Positions 1 to 7,349 are shown, numbered from the stretch's first letter. The stretch: 14,453 nt of DNA from DASWIG01 sp965371445 (GCA_965371445.1 CBDUYN010000223.1:1-14453); one strand, 5' to 3'. The notes: generated by a model from the letters alone, not told the origin. Numbers and translations: made by a program.

Positions 1-160
1 AAAGGCTCCGAATTCCCTCCTCCCACCCCTTGACACGGCCTACGACAGGGACGAAGAGGCCGCTCGCCGGCTCTCCCAGCATCTTCAGGGGTCCAGGGGT
101 CCGCCGTCGATTGCGTCGGACATGCAGAGAACGTAGAATGCCTGAAGGGAGACGATCGCC
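1..160. other. Left-edge non-coding stretch upstream of the antitoxin-like gene
   Basis: No convincing gene is visible here. It holds an isolated TTGACA at 30-35 with no good -10 partner at the usual distance, and an 8-base tandem duplication AGGGGTCC at 87-94 and 95-102. A possible upstream gene cut by the window edge cannot be excluded, but no supporting open frame is evident. Confidence 0.4.
111..139 (+). promoter_or_regulatory. Weak candidate promoter for the antitoxin-like gene
   Basis: TAGAAT at 134-139 matches 5 of 6 bases of a sigma70 -10 box. It lies 17 bases after TTGCGT at 111-116, which keeps only the TTG of the -35 consensus. The predicted start, near 146, falls on the purine-rich ribosome site AAGGGAG (about 145-151), so the leader would be extremely short. 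The -10 match is real, but its function is a guess. Confidence 0.3.
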
Positions 161-499
161 GTGAACCTCAGAACCATCACCACGACCGACCTCGCCCAGC
201 AGACGGCAGACGTGGTCCATCGGGTCCGTCAGGGCCGACCGGCTGTCGTTCAGAGCTCCGGTGAGGACCAGGTCGTGATCCTCGACGTCCTCGACTACCG
301 TCTCCTGCGTGGCGGGGCGGGGCCAGGGTCGACCCAGGCCGGGCACCTCCCGAGAAGAGCTCCTTTCGTGCAGCGGATCAGCGAGGTCAGCCCGCCGGAG
401 CGACCTTCTCCGCCACCAGCCCCAGGACGGTGCCGCCGGCCGAGTACAGGATCAGCCCGTCGACGGCCCACCAGATCAGGATCTTCGCCGGTAGGTTAA
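161..499 (+). CDS. Phd/YefM-like type II antitoxin, probably truncated or decayed at the C-terminus
   Basis: The GTG start follows AAGGGAG at a normal distance. Residues 1 to about 50 look like the DNA-binding N-domain of Phd/YefM (prevent-host-death) antitoxins: an ITTTDL-type start, an amphipathic helix ending RVRQGRP, the strand pair VVQSSGEDQVVIL, and an LDYRLLRG-like end. Family members bind operator DNA through this part and neutralise a toxin through a C-terminal tail. From about residue 52 the protein becomes Pro/Arg/Ser-rich and low-complexity, unlike any toxin-binding tail I know, and the last 113 bases overlap the 3' end of the opposite-strand membrane gene. No toxin gene follows. 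It is most likely a solitary or degraded antitoxin. Family call moderately sure; the true 3' end is uncertain. Confidence 0.55.
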   Translation: MNLRTITTTDLAQQTADVVHRVRQGRPAVVQSSGEDQVVILDVLDYRLLRGGAGPGSTQAGHLPRRAPFVQRISEVSPPERPSPPPAPGRCRRPSTGSARRRPTRSGSSPVG

Positions 500-839
500 A
501 AACTCCGGTAAAGCCGAGGTACATCACCCCGGCGAAGATCGACAGAAACAGACCGTAGTAGAGCCCCTGCTTCCAACCCGGGCCGCTGAACGCCGACCTG
601 ACCCAGCCGAAGAGGGCCGCCACCACCAGGCTGGTGATCAGCCCGGTCGTGATCCAGCGAGGCATCAATACCGCCATGTCCGGTGGATCCTGGGCCAGCG
701 CGGGCAGCCAGAATTCCGAGCTCGCTTTGTAGGGTTCCTTCAGGACGCCGTCGTGGATGACGATCCCCGTGCCCATGCCCAAGATGAATGTGGTCACAAA
801 GAACGCCAGCCCGCCGAGCACGATCAGCTTCCAATTCAT
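387..839 (-). CDS. Small four-helix integral membrane protein of unknown function
   Basis: The protein is 150 residues. The start at 839 is chosen over an in-frame ATG at 887 because AAGGAGAAG lies just upstream of it, and a strong promoter places transcription start near 869, downstream of 887. Four hydrophobic helices are visible at about 4-28, 62-80, 92-114 and 119-142, joined by short loops; no catalytic motif is seen. The pattern of an IHDGVL turn after helix 1, a Y-x6-W in the first loop (Y37, W44) and a GLYYGL segment before helix 3 recalls a loosely defined group of uncharacterised four-helix membrane proteins with an HGxxL...Y...W signature. I know of no established role. It has its own promoter and is probably monocistronic. 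Its 3' end overlaps the decaying end of the antitoxin-like frame. Confidence 0.75.
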   Translation of the reverse strand: MNWKLIVLGGLAFFVTTFILGMGTGIVIHDGVLKEPYKASSEFWLPALAQDPPDMAVLMPRWITTGLITSLVVAALFGWVRSAFSGPGWKQGLYYGLFLSIFAGVMYLGFTGVFNLPAKILIWWAVDGLILYSAGGTVLGLVAEKVAPAG

Positions 840-875
840 GGCTTCTCCTTCGCCAAGTTTTCGAAATGTGGGACT

Positions 876-903
876 ATTATGGCACAAGTTCTCTCGTTGT
901 CAA
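876..903 (-). promoter_or_regulatory. Sigma70-type promoter for the four-helix membrane protein
   Basis: Read on the minus strand, a perfect TTGACA (-35, 898-903) is followed after 16 bases by CATAAT (-10, 876-881; 5 of 6 consensus bases). Transcription would start near 869, giving a leader of about 30 bases that carries the AAGGAGAAG ribosome site before the ATG at 839. The boxes are directly visible; activity is inferred. It is the best consensus promoter in the window. Confidence 0.7.
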
Positions 904-1204
904 GAGCGTAGGTCCTTAGGTCTTCACAGCAACGCGAGAGCCGTCCCCCGACGTGCTCGTCGCCGCCACTCAGGCGCCGTCCCCGGCGTTCTCGTCGTCA
1001 CCCCGGCCGTCCCCGGTGCTCGTCGCCGCCGCTCAGGCGCCATCGGCAGGCTCGGGATGTCGCCAGAATCCTAAGCACCATCATGAACGACGAAGTCGTT
1101 GAAGTAGGGCTTCAGCGTTCCGGTTGAGCTTTCTTCCCCCAGACCCTATCATGAGGCGACCCTCGAAACCTGCGCCTCGACCACGAAGAAAGGACGCCGC
1201 CGTC
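904..1204. other. Intergenic region between divergent genes
   Basis: This stretch separates the minus-strand membrane gene from the glutamate-synthase-like gene. It holds the 26-base direct repeat listed separately, in a C/G-rich segment at about 940-1045. A purine-rich AGAAAGGA lies near 1187-1194, about 10 bases before the chosen ATG at 1205. I see no RNA gene and no convincing promoter for the downstream gene. An in-frame TTG (1124) and ATG (1151) could extend that gene upstream. Confidence 0.5.
953..1041. repeat. Two copies of a 26-base direct repeat, 63-base period
   Basis: GTGCTCGTCGCCGCC followed by A/G and CTCAGGCGCC occurs at 953-978 and 1016-1041 with one mismatch. The spacer between them is rich in related GTC/CCCGG words, such as GTCCCCGGCG and GTCCCCGGTG, which suggests an imprecise tandem duplication of about 63 bases. 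Function is unknown. Confidence 0.7.
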
Positions 1205-2743
1205 ATGGGCCTGTGGATTCTATGGATCGTACTCGGACTCCTCGTCCTCATCGTCCTCTACGACCTCACGCAGCGACGGCACGCGATCCTGCGCAACTTC
1301 CCGATCCTCGGGCACTTCCGCTACGTCCTCGAGTCGATCGGGCCGGAGCTACGGCAGTACATCGTCACCGACAACAACTCCGAGCGGCCCTTCAACCGCG
1401 ACGAGCGGACCTGGATCTACACCTCGGCCAAGAAGCTGAACAACTACTTCGGCTTCGGCACCGACAACGAGGTCGAGCAGGTCGAGAACTACCTGATCGT
1501 CAAGCACAGCGCCTTCCCGCTCCAGGACCTGCACCCGGGCATGGAGGGCTACGACCCAAAGTACGGCCTGCCCTGCGCCAAGGTCCTGGGCGGCGCGACC
1601 GGCCGCAGGAAGGCCTTTCGTCCGAAGTCGGTGGTTGGGGTCTCGGCGATGAGCTTCGGGTCGCTTTCGGCGCGGGCGGTCGAGGCCTTGAACCGCGGCT
1701 GCGCTCTGGCCGACTGCCTCCACAACACCGGCGAGGGCGGCATCTCGCCCTACCACCTGAAGGGCGGCGAGCTCGTCTGGCAGCTCGGTACCGGCTATTT
1801 CGGCTGCCGCGACGATGACGGCCGCTTCGACCTCAAGCGCTTCCTCGACAAGGTCGAGGCTCATCCCGTGCGCGCCGTCGAGATCAAGCTCAGCCAGGGG
1901 GCGAAGCCCGGCCTCGGGGGCGTCCTGCCGGCGGCCAAGATCACGGCGGAGATCGCCAGGATCCGTCACATCCCCCGCGGACGCGACTGCCTGAGCCCCT
2001 CGCGCCACAGCGCTTTCGACGACGTCGACTCGCTCCTCGACTTCGTCGAGGAGCTGGCTGAGAAAAGCGGGCTGCCGATCGGTGTCAAGTCCGCGGTCGG
2101 CGACCTCGGCTTCTGGCACCAGCTCGCCCGGCGGATCGCCGAGACCGGACGCTCGGTCGACTTCATCACCGTCGACGGCGGCGAAGGAGGGACCGGGGCG
2201 GCACCGCTCAGCTTCTCCGACCACGTGGCGCTGCCCTTCAAGGTGGCGTTCTCACGCGTCTACCGGATCTTTGCCGAGGCGGGGCTCAACGAGCGAATCG
2301 TCTTTGTGGGCTCGGCCAAGCTCGGCTTTCCGGAGTCGGCGATCTTCGCCTTCTCCCTCGGCTGCGACATGCTGGCCATGGCGCGCGAGTCGATGCTCGC
2401 CATCGGCTGCATCCAGGCCCAGCGCTGCCACACCGACCATTGCCCGACCGGGGTCGCGACCCAGAACCGCTGGCTCGTGCGCGGCCTCGACCCGAGGGAC
2501 AAGGCGGCGCGACTCGCCAACTACATGATGATCCTGCGCAAGGAGCTCCTGCGTCTGAGCCGCGCCTGCGGTGTGCCCCATCCGGCGCTGGTCACGACAG
2601 ACATGCTTGAGATCCTCGACGGACGCTTCGGATCGACGACGGTGCGCGAGGTCTTCGGCTACGAGAGCGACTGGGGGCTGCCGTCGGCCGCCGACCGCGA
2701 AGCCGTCGTCGAGATCATGAACGAGTCCCGGACGGCGGCCTGA
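1205..2743 (+). CDS. FMN-binding glutamate synthase family protein (GltB-like synthase domain)
   Basis: The protein is 512 residues from the ATG at 1205, which has AGAAAGGA upstream. An N-terminal membrane helix (about 2-20) precedes the RNFPILGHFRY segment typical of YerD-type stand-alone glutamate synthase proteins. The (beta/alpha)8 synthase core follows: GEGGISPYH at 176-184, QGAKPGLGG at about 231-239, GGEGGTGAA at 325-333, and a cysteine cluster C402-x5-C408-H-x3-C413-P that in glutamate synthases holds a [3Fe-4S] centre. The family binds FMN and, in true GltB, reduces the 2-iminoglutarate intermediate to glutamate. There is no glutamine amidotransferase domain and no GltD partner gene here, so the physiological reaction is unclear; a membrane-anchored oxidoreductase is possible. 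Its stop is 5 bases from the convergent yjbQ stop. Family call secure; exact substrate not. Confidence 0.9.
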   Translation: MGLWILWIVLGLLVLIVLYDLTQRRHAILRNFPILGHFRYVLESIGPELRQYIVTDNNSERPFNRDERTWIYTSAKKLNNYFGFGTDNEVEQVENYLIVKHSAFPLQDLHPGMEGYDPKYGLPCAKVLGGATGRRKAFRPKSVVGVSAMSFGSLSARAVEALNRGCALADCLHNTGEGGISPYHLKGGELVWQLGTGYFGCRDDDGRFDLKRFLDKVEAHPVRAVEIKLSQGAKPGLGGVLPAAKITAEIARIRHIPRGRDCLSPSRHSAFDDVDSLLDFVEELAEKSGLPIGVKSAVGDLGFWHQLARRIAETGRSVDFITVDGGEGGTGAAPLSFSDHVALPFKVAFSRVYRIFAEAGLNERIVFVGSAKLGFPESAIFAFSLGCDMLAMARESMLAIGCIQAQRCHTDHCPTGVATQNRWLVRGLDPRDKAARLANYMMILRKELLRLSRACGVPHPALVTTDMLEILDGRFGSTTVREVFGYESDWGLPSAADREAVVEIMNESRTAA

Positions 2744-2748
2744 GCCTC

Positions 2749-3159
2749 CTATTCCCCTACGTGGACGAGGACGTTTCGCCGTCCCCGCCGTCGCCGGTGC
2801 TCCCAGAGGTAGATCCCCTGCCAGGTCCCGAGCGCGAGCCGGCCGCCCAGGACCGGGACACCGAGCGACGTCGACGTCAACGCCGCCTTGATGTGCGACG
2901 GCATGTCGTCGGGCCCTTCGTGGACGTGGGTGTAGAGCGGGTCCTCCTCTTTGACCAGGCGGTTGAGCCAATTCTCCAGGTCGCGCTTCGCCGACGGGTC
3001 GGCGTTCTCCTGGATCGTCAGGCTCGCCGAGGTGTGCTGGACGAAAACCGTGCAGAGCCCCTCCTGAACGCCGCTTTCGCGCACCACCGCCGCCACCTCG
3101 CCGGTGATCTCGTGGAGCCCCTGCCCCCGTGCCTCGAGCGAAATCCTACGTACCGCCAT
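2749..3159 (-). CDS. yjbQ: YjbQ / UPF0047 family protein (secondary thiamine-phosphate synthase-like)
   Basis: The protein is 136 residues, the usual length for this single-domain family. Hallmarks are QHTSASLTIQENADP (41-55), HEGPDDMPSH (80-89) and GTWQGIYLWEHR (111-122), which together form the conserved His/Glu/Asp pocket of the trimeric YjbQ fold. E. coli YjbQ has weak thiamine-phosphate synthase activity, but the true cellular role of the family is unsettled. The start is supported by a strong AAGGAGG ribosome site 9 to 10 bases before the ATG at 3159. It is divergent from the topoisomerase gene across 164 bases. A possible promoter of its own is TTGCCA (3209-3214 reversed) with TCTACT (3185-3190 reversed), spaced 18. 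The C-terminus is unusually Arg-rich (HRRRRGRR). Family call firm, function tentative. Confidence 0.92.
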   Translation of the reverse strand: MAVRRISLEARGQGLHEITGEVAAVVRESGVQEGLCTVFVQHTSASLTIQENADPSAKRDLENWLNRLVKEEDPLYTHVHEGPDDMPSHIKAALTSTSLGVPVLGGRLALGTWQGIYLWEHRRRRGRRNVLVHVGE

Positions 3160-3230
3160 CGCCAGGACCTCCTTCCTGAGAGGCAGTAGAGCACCCTCCG
3201 GACGGAGATGGCAAGGGGACGGCCAGCTCC

Positions 3231-3239
3231 TGCTACAAT
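3231..3239 (+). promoter_or_regulatory. Extended -10 promoter candidate for the parE-lysA-dedA run
   Basis: TGCTACAAT combines the TGn extension (3231-3233) with TACAAT (3234-3239), 5 of 6 consensus bases. No good -35 box is seen at 16-18 bases upstream, which is acceptable for extended -10 promoters. Transcription would start near 3246, with a leader of about 78 bases before the ATG at 3324. Confidence 0.45.
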
Positions 3240-3323
3240 GCGGCGTCTGGAGGCCGGAGAACCGCCGGGATCGCCCCCGAGCCGGTTCCGGGACCTGGAC
3301 GAGGAAGCAGAGGACCGAAGGCC

Positions 3324-5138
3324 ATGGCCAAGAAAGCCGTCGAATACGACGAGAAAGCCATCCTGACGCTCGACCCGCTGGCCCACATCCGGCTCCGTAC
3401 CGGCATGTACATCGGCCGTGTCGGCGACGGCTCGAACCCCAACGACGGGATCTACATCCTCTTGAAAGAGGTCGTCGACAACGCCGTCGACGAGTACATC
3501 ATGGGCAACGGCCAGCGCATCGAGATCCGCCGCGACGGCGACACCCTGACGGTGCGCGACTTCGGCCGCGGCATCCCGCTGGGCAAGGTCGTCGACTGCG
3601 TCTCGAAGATGCACACCGGCGGCAAGTACAACGACGACGTCTTCCAGTTCTCCGTCGGCCTCAACGGCGTCGGCACCAAGGCCGTCAACGCCCTCTCGGG
3701 CGAGTTCACGGTCAAGAGCTGGCGCAAGGGCCGCGCCGTTGAGGCGCTCTTTCGCCAGGGCAAGCAGATCCGGGTGAAAAACCGGCTCGAGCCCGGCGAG
3801 ACCGACGGCACCTTCGTCTCCTTCCGCCCCGATCCGGAGATCTTCGGTAAGTTCGAGTGGAACGAGGAGTACATCCAGCACCGGCTTCGCTACTACGCTT
3901 TCCTCAACACCGGGCTCTCCCTCAACTACAACGGCAAGGCCTTCCGCAGCCGCCGCGGCCTCCAGGACCTCCTCACGGAGGAGCTCGGCGACGAGGCGTC
4001 GCTCTACGAGATCGCCTACCACCACGAGGACCGCCTGGAGCTCGCCTTCACCCACACCCACAGTTACGGCGAGACCTACTTCAGCTTCGTCAACGGCCAG
4101 CACACCGCCGACGGCGGCACCCACCAGAGCGCCTTCCGCGAAGGGATCCTGAAGGGCATCAACGAGTTCGCCAAGAAAAGCTACGCCGGCCCCGACGTGC
4201 GCGACGGTCTGGTCGGCGCCGTGGCGATCAAGCTCCAGGACCCGGTCTTCGAGAGCCAGACCAAGAACAAGCTCGGCTCGACCGACGTGCGCTCCTGGAT
4301 CGTCCCCAGGGTCAAGGACGCGGTCGCCGTCTGGCTGCACAAGAATCCCGAGGCTGCAAAAGCGCTGCTGACCAAGGTCGAGGCCAACGAGAAGCTCAGA
4401 AAAGAGCTCTCGGCGGTCAAGAAACAGGCCCGCGAACGCGCCAAGCGCACCGCCATCCGCGTCCCCAAGCTCATCGACTGCAAGGTCCACTACGGCACCC
4501 GGCACAAGCTCGCCGACGAGACGACGGTCTTCATCACCGAGGGCGACTCGGCCGGCGGCTCGATGGTCCAGGCCCGCGACGTCGACACCCAGGCGATTTT
4601 TACCATCAAGGGGAAGCCCCTCAATTGCTACGGGTTGAAACGCGACGCGATCTACAAGAACGAGGAGCTTTACAACCTGATGCGGGCGCTCGGCATCGAG
4701 GATTCGGTCGACGACCTGCGCTACAATCGGGTGGTGATCGCGACCGACGCCGACGTCGACGGCATGCACATCCGAAACCTGCTCTTGACCTACTTCCTGC
4801 GCTACTTCGAAGAGCTCGTCGTCCGTGGCCACGTCTTCGTCCTGGAGACGCCGCTTTTCCGGGTACGCAACAAAAAAGAGATTCGCTACTGCTACAGCGA
4901 GGCCGAGCGCGACCGGGCGATGGAGAAGATCGCGAAGCCCGAGGTGACGCGCTTCAAGGGCCTGGGCGAGATCTCGCCGGGCGAGTTCAAGCAGTTCATC
5001 GCCAAGGGCATCCGCCTCGTACCGGTCGAGATCCGCGCCATGGGCGAGGTCACGAAAGCGCTCGATTTCTTCATGGGCAAGAACACCCCGGAGAGAAAAG
5101 CCTTCATCGTCGAGAACCTGATCAGCGACGTCGTCTAG
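3324..5138 (+). CDS. parE: DNA topoisomerase IV / gyrase subunit B (ParE-like ATPase subunit)
   Basis: The protein is 604 residues, close to ParE (about 630) and much shorter than the roughly 800-residue gyrase B of enterobacteria. The GHKL ATPase site is intact: EVVDNAVDE (E49, N53), DFGRGIP (79-85) and the ATP-lid GLNGVGTKAVNALS (112-125). The transducer QTK motif is at 312-314. The TOPRIM metal site shows EGDSAGG (E406) and DADVDG (D475, D477, D479), followed by RFKGLGE and a short C-terminal tail. It would pair with a ParC/GyrA-type subunit to pass one duplex through another, using ATP. No A subunit is in the window, so the partner must be encoded elsewhere. Whether it acts as topo IV or as the only B subunit cannot be told from sequence. 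It is first in a likely operon; the next gene starts 21 bases after its stop. Confidence 0.93.
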   Translation: MAKKAVEYDEKAILTLDPLAHIRLRTGMYIGRVGDGSNPNDGIYILLKEVVDNAVDEYIMGNGQRIEIRRDGDTLTVRDFGRGIPLGKVVDCVSKMHTGGKYNDDVFQFSVGLNGVGTKAVNALSGEFTVKSWRKGRAVEALFRQGKQIRVKNRLEPGETDGTFVSFRPDPEIFGKFEWNEEYIQHRLRYYAFLNTGLSLNYNGKAFRSRRGLQDLLTEELGDEASLYEIAYHHEDRLELAFTHTHSYGETYFSFVNGQHTADGGTHQSAFREGILKGINEFAKKSYAGPDVRDGLVGAVAIKLQDPVFESQTKNKLGSTDVRSWIVPRVKDAVAVWLHKNPEAAKALLTKVEANEKLRKELSAVKKQARERAKRTAIRVPKLIDCKVHYGTRHKLADETTVFITEGDSAGGSMVQARDVDTQAIFTIKGKPLNCYGLKRDAIYKNEELYNLMRALGIEDSVDDLRYNRVVIATDADVDGMHIRNLLLTYFLRYFEELVVRGHVFVLETPLFRVRNKKEIRYCYSEAERDRAMEKIAKPEVTRFKGLGEISPGEFKQFIAKGIRLVPVEIRAMGEVTKALDFFMGKNTPERKAFIVENLISDVV

Positions 5139-5159
5139 CTCCTTTGAGAACACCCCGCG

Positions 5160-6548
5160 ATGAGCTTTACCTACCAAGGCGGGACGCTTCGCGCCGGCGG
5201 CGTCGCCCTCGAAGAAATCGCCGAGGCGCTCGGCACCCCGACCTACGTCTACTCCGCCGACTCGATCCGCGCCGGCTACGAGACCGTGCGCAGCGCCTTC
5301 GCGCCGCTCGGCGCGCGGCTTCACTACGCGGTCAAGGCCTGCAGTAACCTCCACGTCTGCGGCCTGCTCCGCGAGCTCGGGGCCGGCATGGACGTCGTCT
5401 CGGGCGGCGAGCTGGAACGGGCCTGGCTTTCCGGCACGCCGATGTCGGAGATCGTCTTCGCCGGCGTGGGCAAGACCGAGGCCGAGATCCGCGCCGCGCT
5501 CGACGGACGCTTCAGCCCGCTCCTCGACGACGCCGGCCGCTTCGGGCGCAACGGTGTCGCCGGGCGTGGGAGCGTCGGGCTCTTCAACGTCGAGTCGGAA
5601 AGCGAGTTGCAGCTCCTCGCCGCGCTCGCCGGCGAGCTCGGTGTCGTGGCGCGGGCCTGCCTGCGCGTCAATCCCGACGTCGACGCCCGAACCCACGAAT
5701 ACACCACGACGGGCAAGGAGGAGAACAAGTTCGGCCTCCCGGCCGAGCGGATCCCGGCGATCTTCGCGGTCTGGGCCGGACGCGGCGAGGTGGAGCTCGT
5801 CGGGCTCCACGTCCACATCGGCTCGCCGGTCCACGAGATCGGACCCCACGTCGACACCGTGCGGGTGATGGTCGGCCTTCTCGACCGCCTCGAAGGCGAC
5901 GGCCACAAGGTCTCGGTGCTGAACCTGGGCGGCGGCTGGGCGGTCAGCTACCAGCCGGACGACGCGCCGCCGATCGAGGCCTACGCCGAGGCGATCGTCC
6001 CCCTGCTCGCCGAACGCGTCGAGCGCGGCCTCAAGGTCCTGATAGAGCCGGGACGCTCTATCATGGCCAACTCGGGCGTGCTGCTGACCCGGGTCCAGCA
6101 CGTGAAGCGCGGGCGCAGCAAGCTCTTCGCCATCTGCGACGCCGGGATGCACACGCTGATCCGTCCGGCCCTCTACCGCGCCTTCCACGTCGTCTGGCCG
6201 GTGCGCTGGGACGGCGGACCCGAGGCGCCGCCGCGTCCCGAGGTGCTCACGGGGCCGGGCCTCGAGGAGCACGACGTCGTCGGTCCGATCTGCGAGACGG
6301 GCGACTTCCTCGCCCAGAAGCGGCCGCTGCCGACGATCGCCCGGGGGGATCTCCTCGCGGTTTTCTCAGCCGGCGCCTACGGCATGTCGATGTCGTCGAA
6401 CTACAACGACCACGGCCGGGCGGCGGAGGTGCTCGTCGACGAGGGCCGTGCCGTCCTCGTCAACGAGCGCCAGTCGCTCGCCAGCTTGCTCGCGACGGAG
6501 GCCTCGCCGCGGGAGATCCGGCTCGCCGGGGCGAAGGAGGAAGCATGA
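5160..6548 (+). CDS. lysA: Diaminopimelate decarboxylase
   Basis: The protein is 462 residues, somewhat longer than the usual 415-430. It is a fold-type III PLP enzyme that decarboxylates meso-diaminopimelate to L-lysine. The Schiff-base lysine is K59 in YAVKAC. The phosphate-binding glycines are G257-G259 (LNLGGGW). EPGRS at 296-300 and the substrate-site CETGD (C378, E379) are present; the latter acts across the dimer interface. The C-terminal GAYGMSMSSNYN contains Y407, which contacts PLP. The usual HIGSQ reads HVHIGSPVHE here (217-226), with Pro replacing Gln. The ribosome site is weak (only TTTGAGA upstream), which fits translation coupled to parE 21 bases earlier. A related carboxynorspermidine or ornithine-type decarboxylase is possible, but the CETGD motif favours LysA. 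Confidence 0.92.
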   Translation: MSFTYQGGTLRAGGVALEEIAEALGTPTYVYSADSIRAGYETVRSAFAPLGARLHYAVKACSNLHVCGLLRELGAGMDVVSGGELERAWLSGTPMSEIVFAGVGKTEAEIRAALDGRFSPLLDDAGRFGRNGVAGRGSVGLFNVESESELQLLAALAGELGVVARACLRVNPDVDARTHEYTTTGKEENKFGLPAERIPAIFAVWAGRGEVELVGLHVHIGSPVHEIGPHVDTVRVMVGLLDRLEGDGHKVSVLNLGGGWAVSYQPDDAPPIEAYAEAIVPLLAERVERGLKVLIEPGRSIMANSGVLLTRVQHVKRGRSKLFAICDAGMHTLIRPALYRAFHVVWPVRWDGGPEAPPRPEVLTGPGLEEHDVVGPICETGDFLAQKRPLPTIARGDLLAVFSAGAYGMSMSSNYNDHGRAAEVLVDEGRAVLVNERQSLASLLATEASPREIRLAGAKEEA

Positions 6549-6621
6549 GCCTTGCTCTCGCCCCCCTCCCGGGGCTTGCTGTGAATGAACGGCGGGGTAC
6601 AGACGACGCCGGGAGCGCCCG

Positions 6622-7245
6622 ATGAGCTGGATCGACGACCCCGTCGCCCTGGTCGCGGCGTGGCCGGCTTTTGCGCTGCCGCTTTTCGTCTTCGCCTCGG
6701 CGGCGCTGGAGTACGTCTTTCCGCCTTACTGGGGCGACATGTTCGTGCTGCTCGGCTTTTTCCTTTCGGGACAGGGCGCGTCGTCGCCGTGGCTGATCTT
6801 CGCCGCCGCCTTCACCGGGAGCGTAGTGGGCTCGGCGGTCGCTTTCCTCCTCGGGCGCCGCTACGGGCTCTCGATCGTCCGGCGGGTGGCCTTCTGGCGT
6901 CCTACGGGGACGCGGGAACGGATCCGTAGGCTCCTGCTGCGCTTCGGCGAGCGCTTCCTCGTCGTCAACCGCTTCGTGCCGTTCCTCCGGGGGTTCCTGC
7001 TCTACGGCGCCGGGGGCTTGAAGCTGCGCTTCGGCCCGGCCGTGGGCTACAGCGCGCTCAGCAACTTCTTGTGGCTGACGATCCTGATGGGCGTGGGGCT
7101 CTTGACCGCCGGTACGTGGGAGCAGATCCTGGCGAAGTTCCAGCACACGAACCGGCTCCTGGGGGTGGCCGCGTCGGTGGTGGTGGTGGCCTGGATCCTC
7201 TTCCTCGTGTTGCGTTCGCGGAGTCAGCAGGACCCAGCCGTGTAG
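6622..7245 (+). CDS. DedA-family (SNARE-associated/VTT domain) membrane protein
   Basis: The protein is 207 residues, normal for DedA proteins. Family signatures are E30 with FPPYWGD (33-39), a GSVVGSAVAFLLGRRYG helix-turn (67-82), and the R117-FVPFLRG-124 motif, whose Arg and the early acidic residues are functionally important in characterised members. Helices lie at about 11-29, 39-50, 57-78, 138-165 and 180-198, with a re-entrant segment around 120-132. DedA proteins work in the inner membrane; some (UptA, PetA) recycle undecaprenyl phosphate or phosphatidylethanolamine carriers, and others affect proton-motive force and drug tolerance. The substrate here cannot be read from sequence. The ATG at 6622 follows CCGGGAG and lies 73 bases after lysA, so it is probably cotranscribed. 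The gene converges on the ADOP permease. Confidence 0.88.
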   Translation: MSWIDDPVALVAAWPAFALPLFVFASAALEYVFPPYWGDMFVLLGFFLSGQGASSPWLIFAAAFTGSVVGSAVAFLLGRRYGLSIVRRVAFWRPTGTRERIRRLLLRFGERFLVVNRFVPFLRGFLLYGAGGLKLRFGPAVGYSALSNFLWLTILMGVGLLTAGTWEQILAKFQHTNRLLGVAASVVVVAWILFLVLRSRSQQDPAV

Positions 7246-7259
7246 CTGGAATCCAGACC

Positions 7260-7335
7260 GGGGCTCTCTTCAAGCCCAGCCGAGATTCGCGGCTGACTCG
7301 TTCTCTGGGGCCCGGGCGTGCCCAAAGGACGGGTG
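7260..7335. terminator. Hairpin cluster between convergent genes, possible bidirectional terminator
   Basis: Two adjacent perfect stems are visible: GGGCT/AGCCC (7261-7265 with 7273-7277, loop 7) and CAGCCG/CGGCTG (7277-7282 with 7290-7295, loop 7). They share base 7277, so they would be alternatives or stack with one base less. A GGGCCCGGGCGTGCCC segment near 7309-7324 can form further short hairpins. No T-run follows on either strand, so a classical intrinsic terminator is not shown. Position between dedA and the convergent permease supports a termination role. Confidence 0.35.
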
Positions 7336-7349
7336 GTGGAGGACACCGC

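Noticed and set aside
161..887. A working toxin-antitoxin pair made of the antitoxin-like gene and the minus-strand neighbour
   Set aside because: The neighbour is convergent, has its own strong promoter and encodes a four-helix membrane protein unlike known Phd/YefM partner toxins.
1124..1204. Upstream TTG (1124) or ATG (1151) starts for the glutamate-synthase-like gene
   Set aside because: The added residues are Pro/Arg-rich and precede a clean membrane helix. Only the ATG at 1205 has a suitable purine-rich site (AGAAAGGA).
3018..6272. A 1084-codon open frame on the minus strand, antisense to parE and lysA
   Set aside because: Both sense genes have complete, recognisable motifs. The antisense product is a Val/Asp/Glu/Gly/Leu-rich sequence with no domain, as expected opposite high-GC coding sequence with C or G at third positions.
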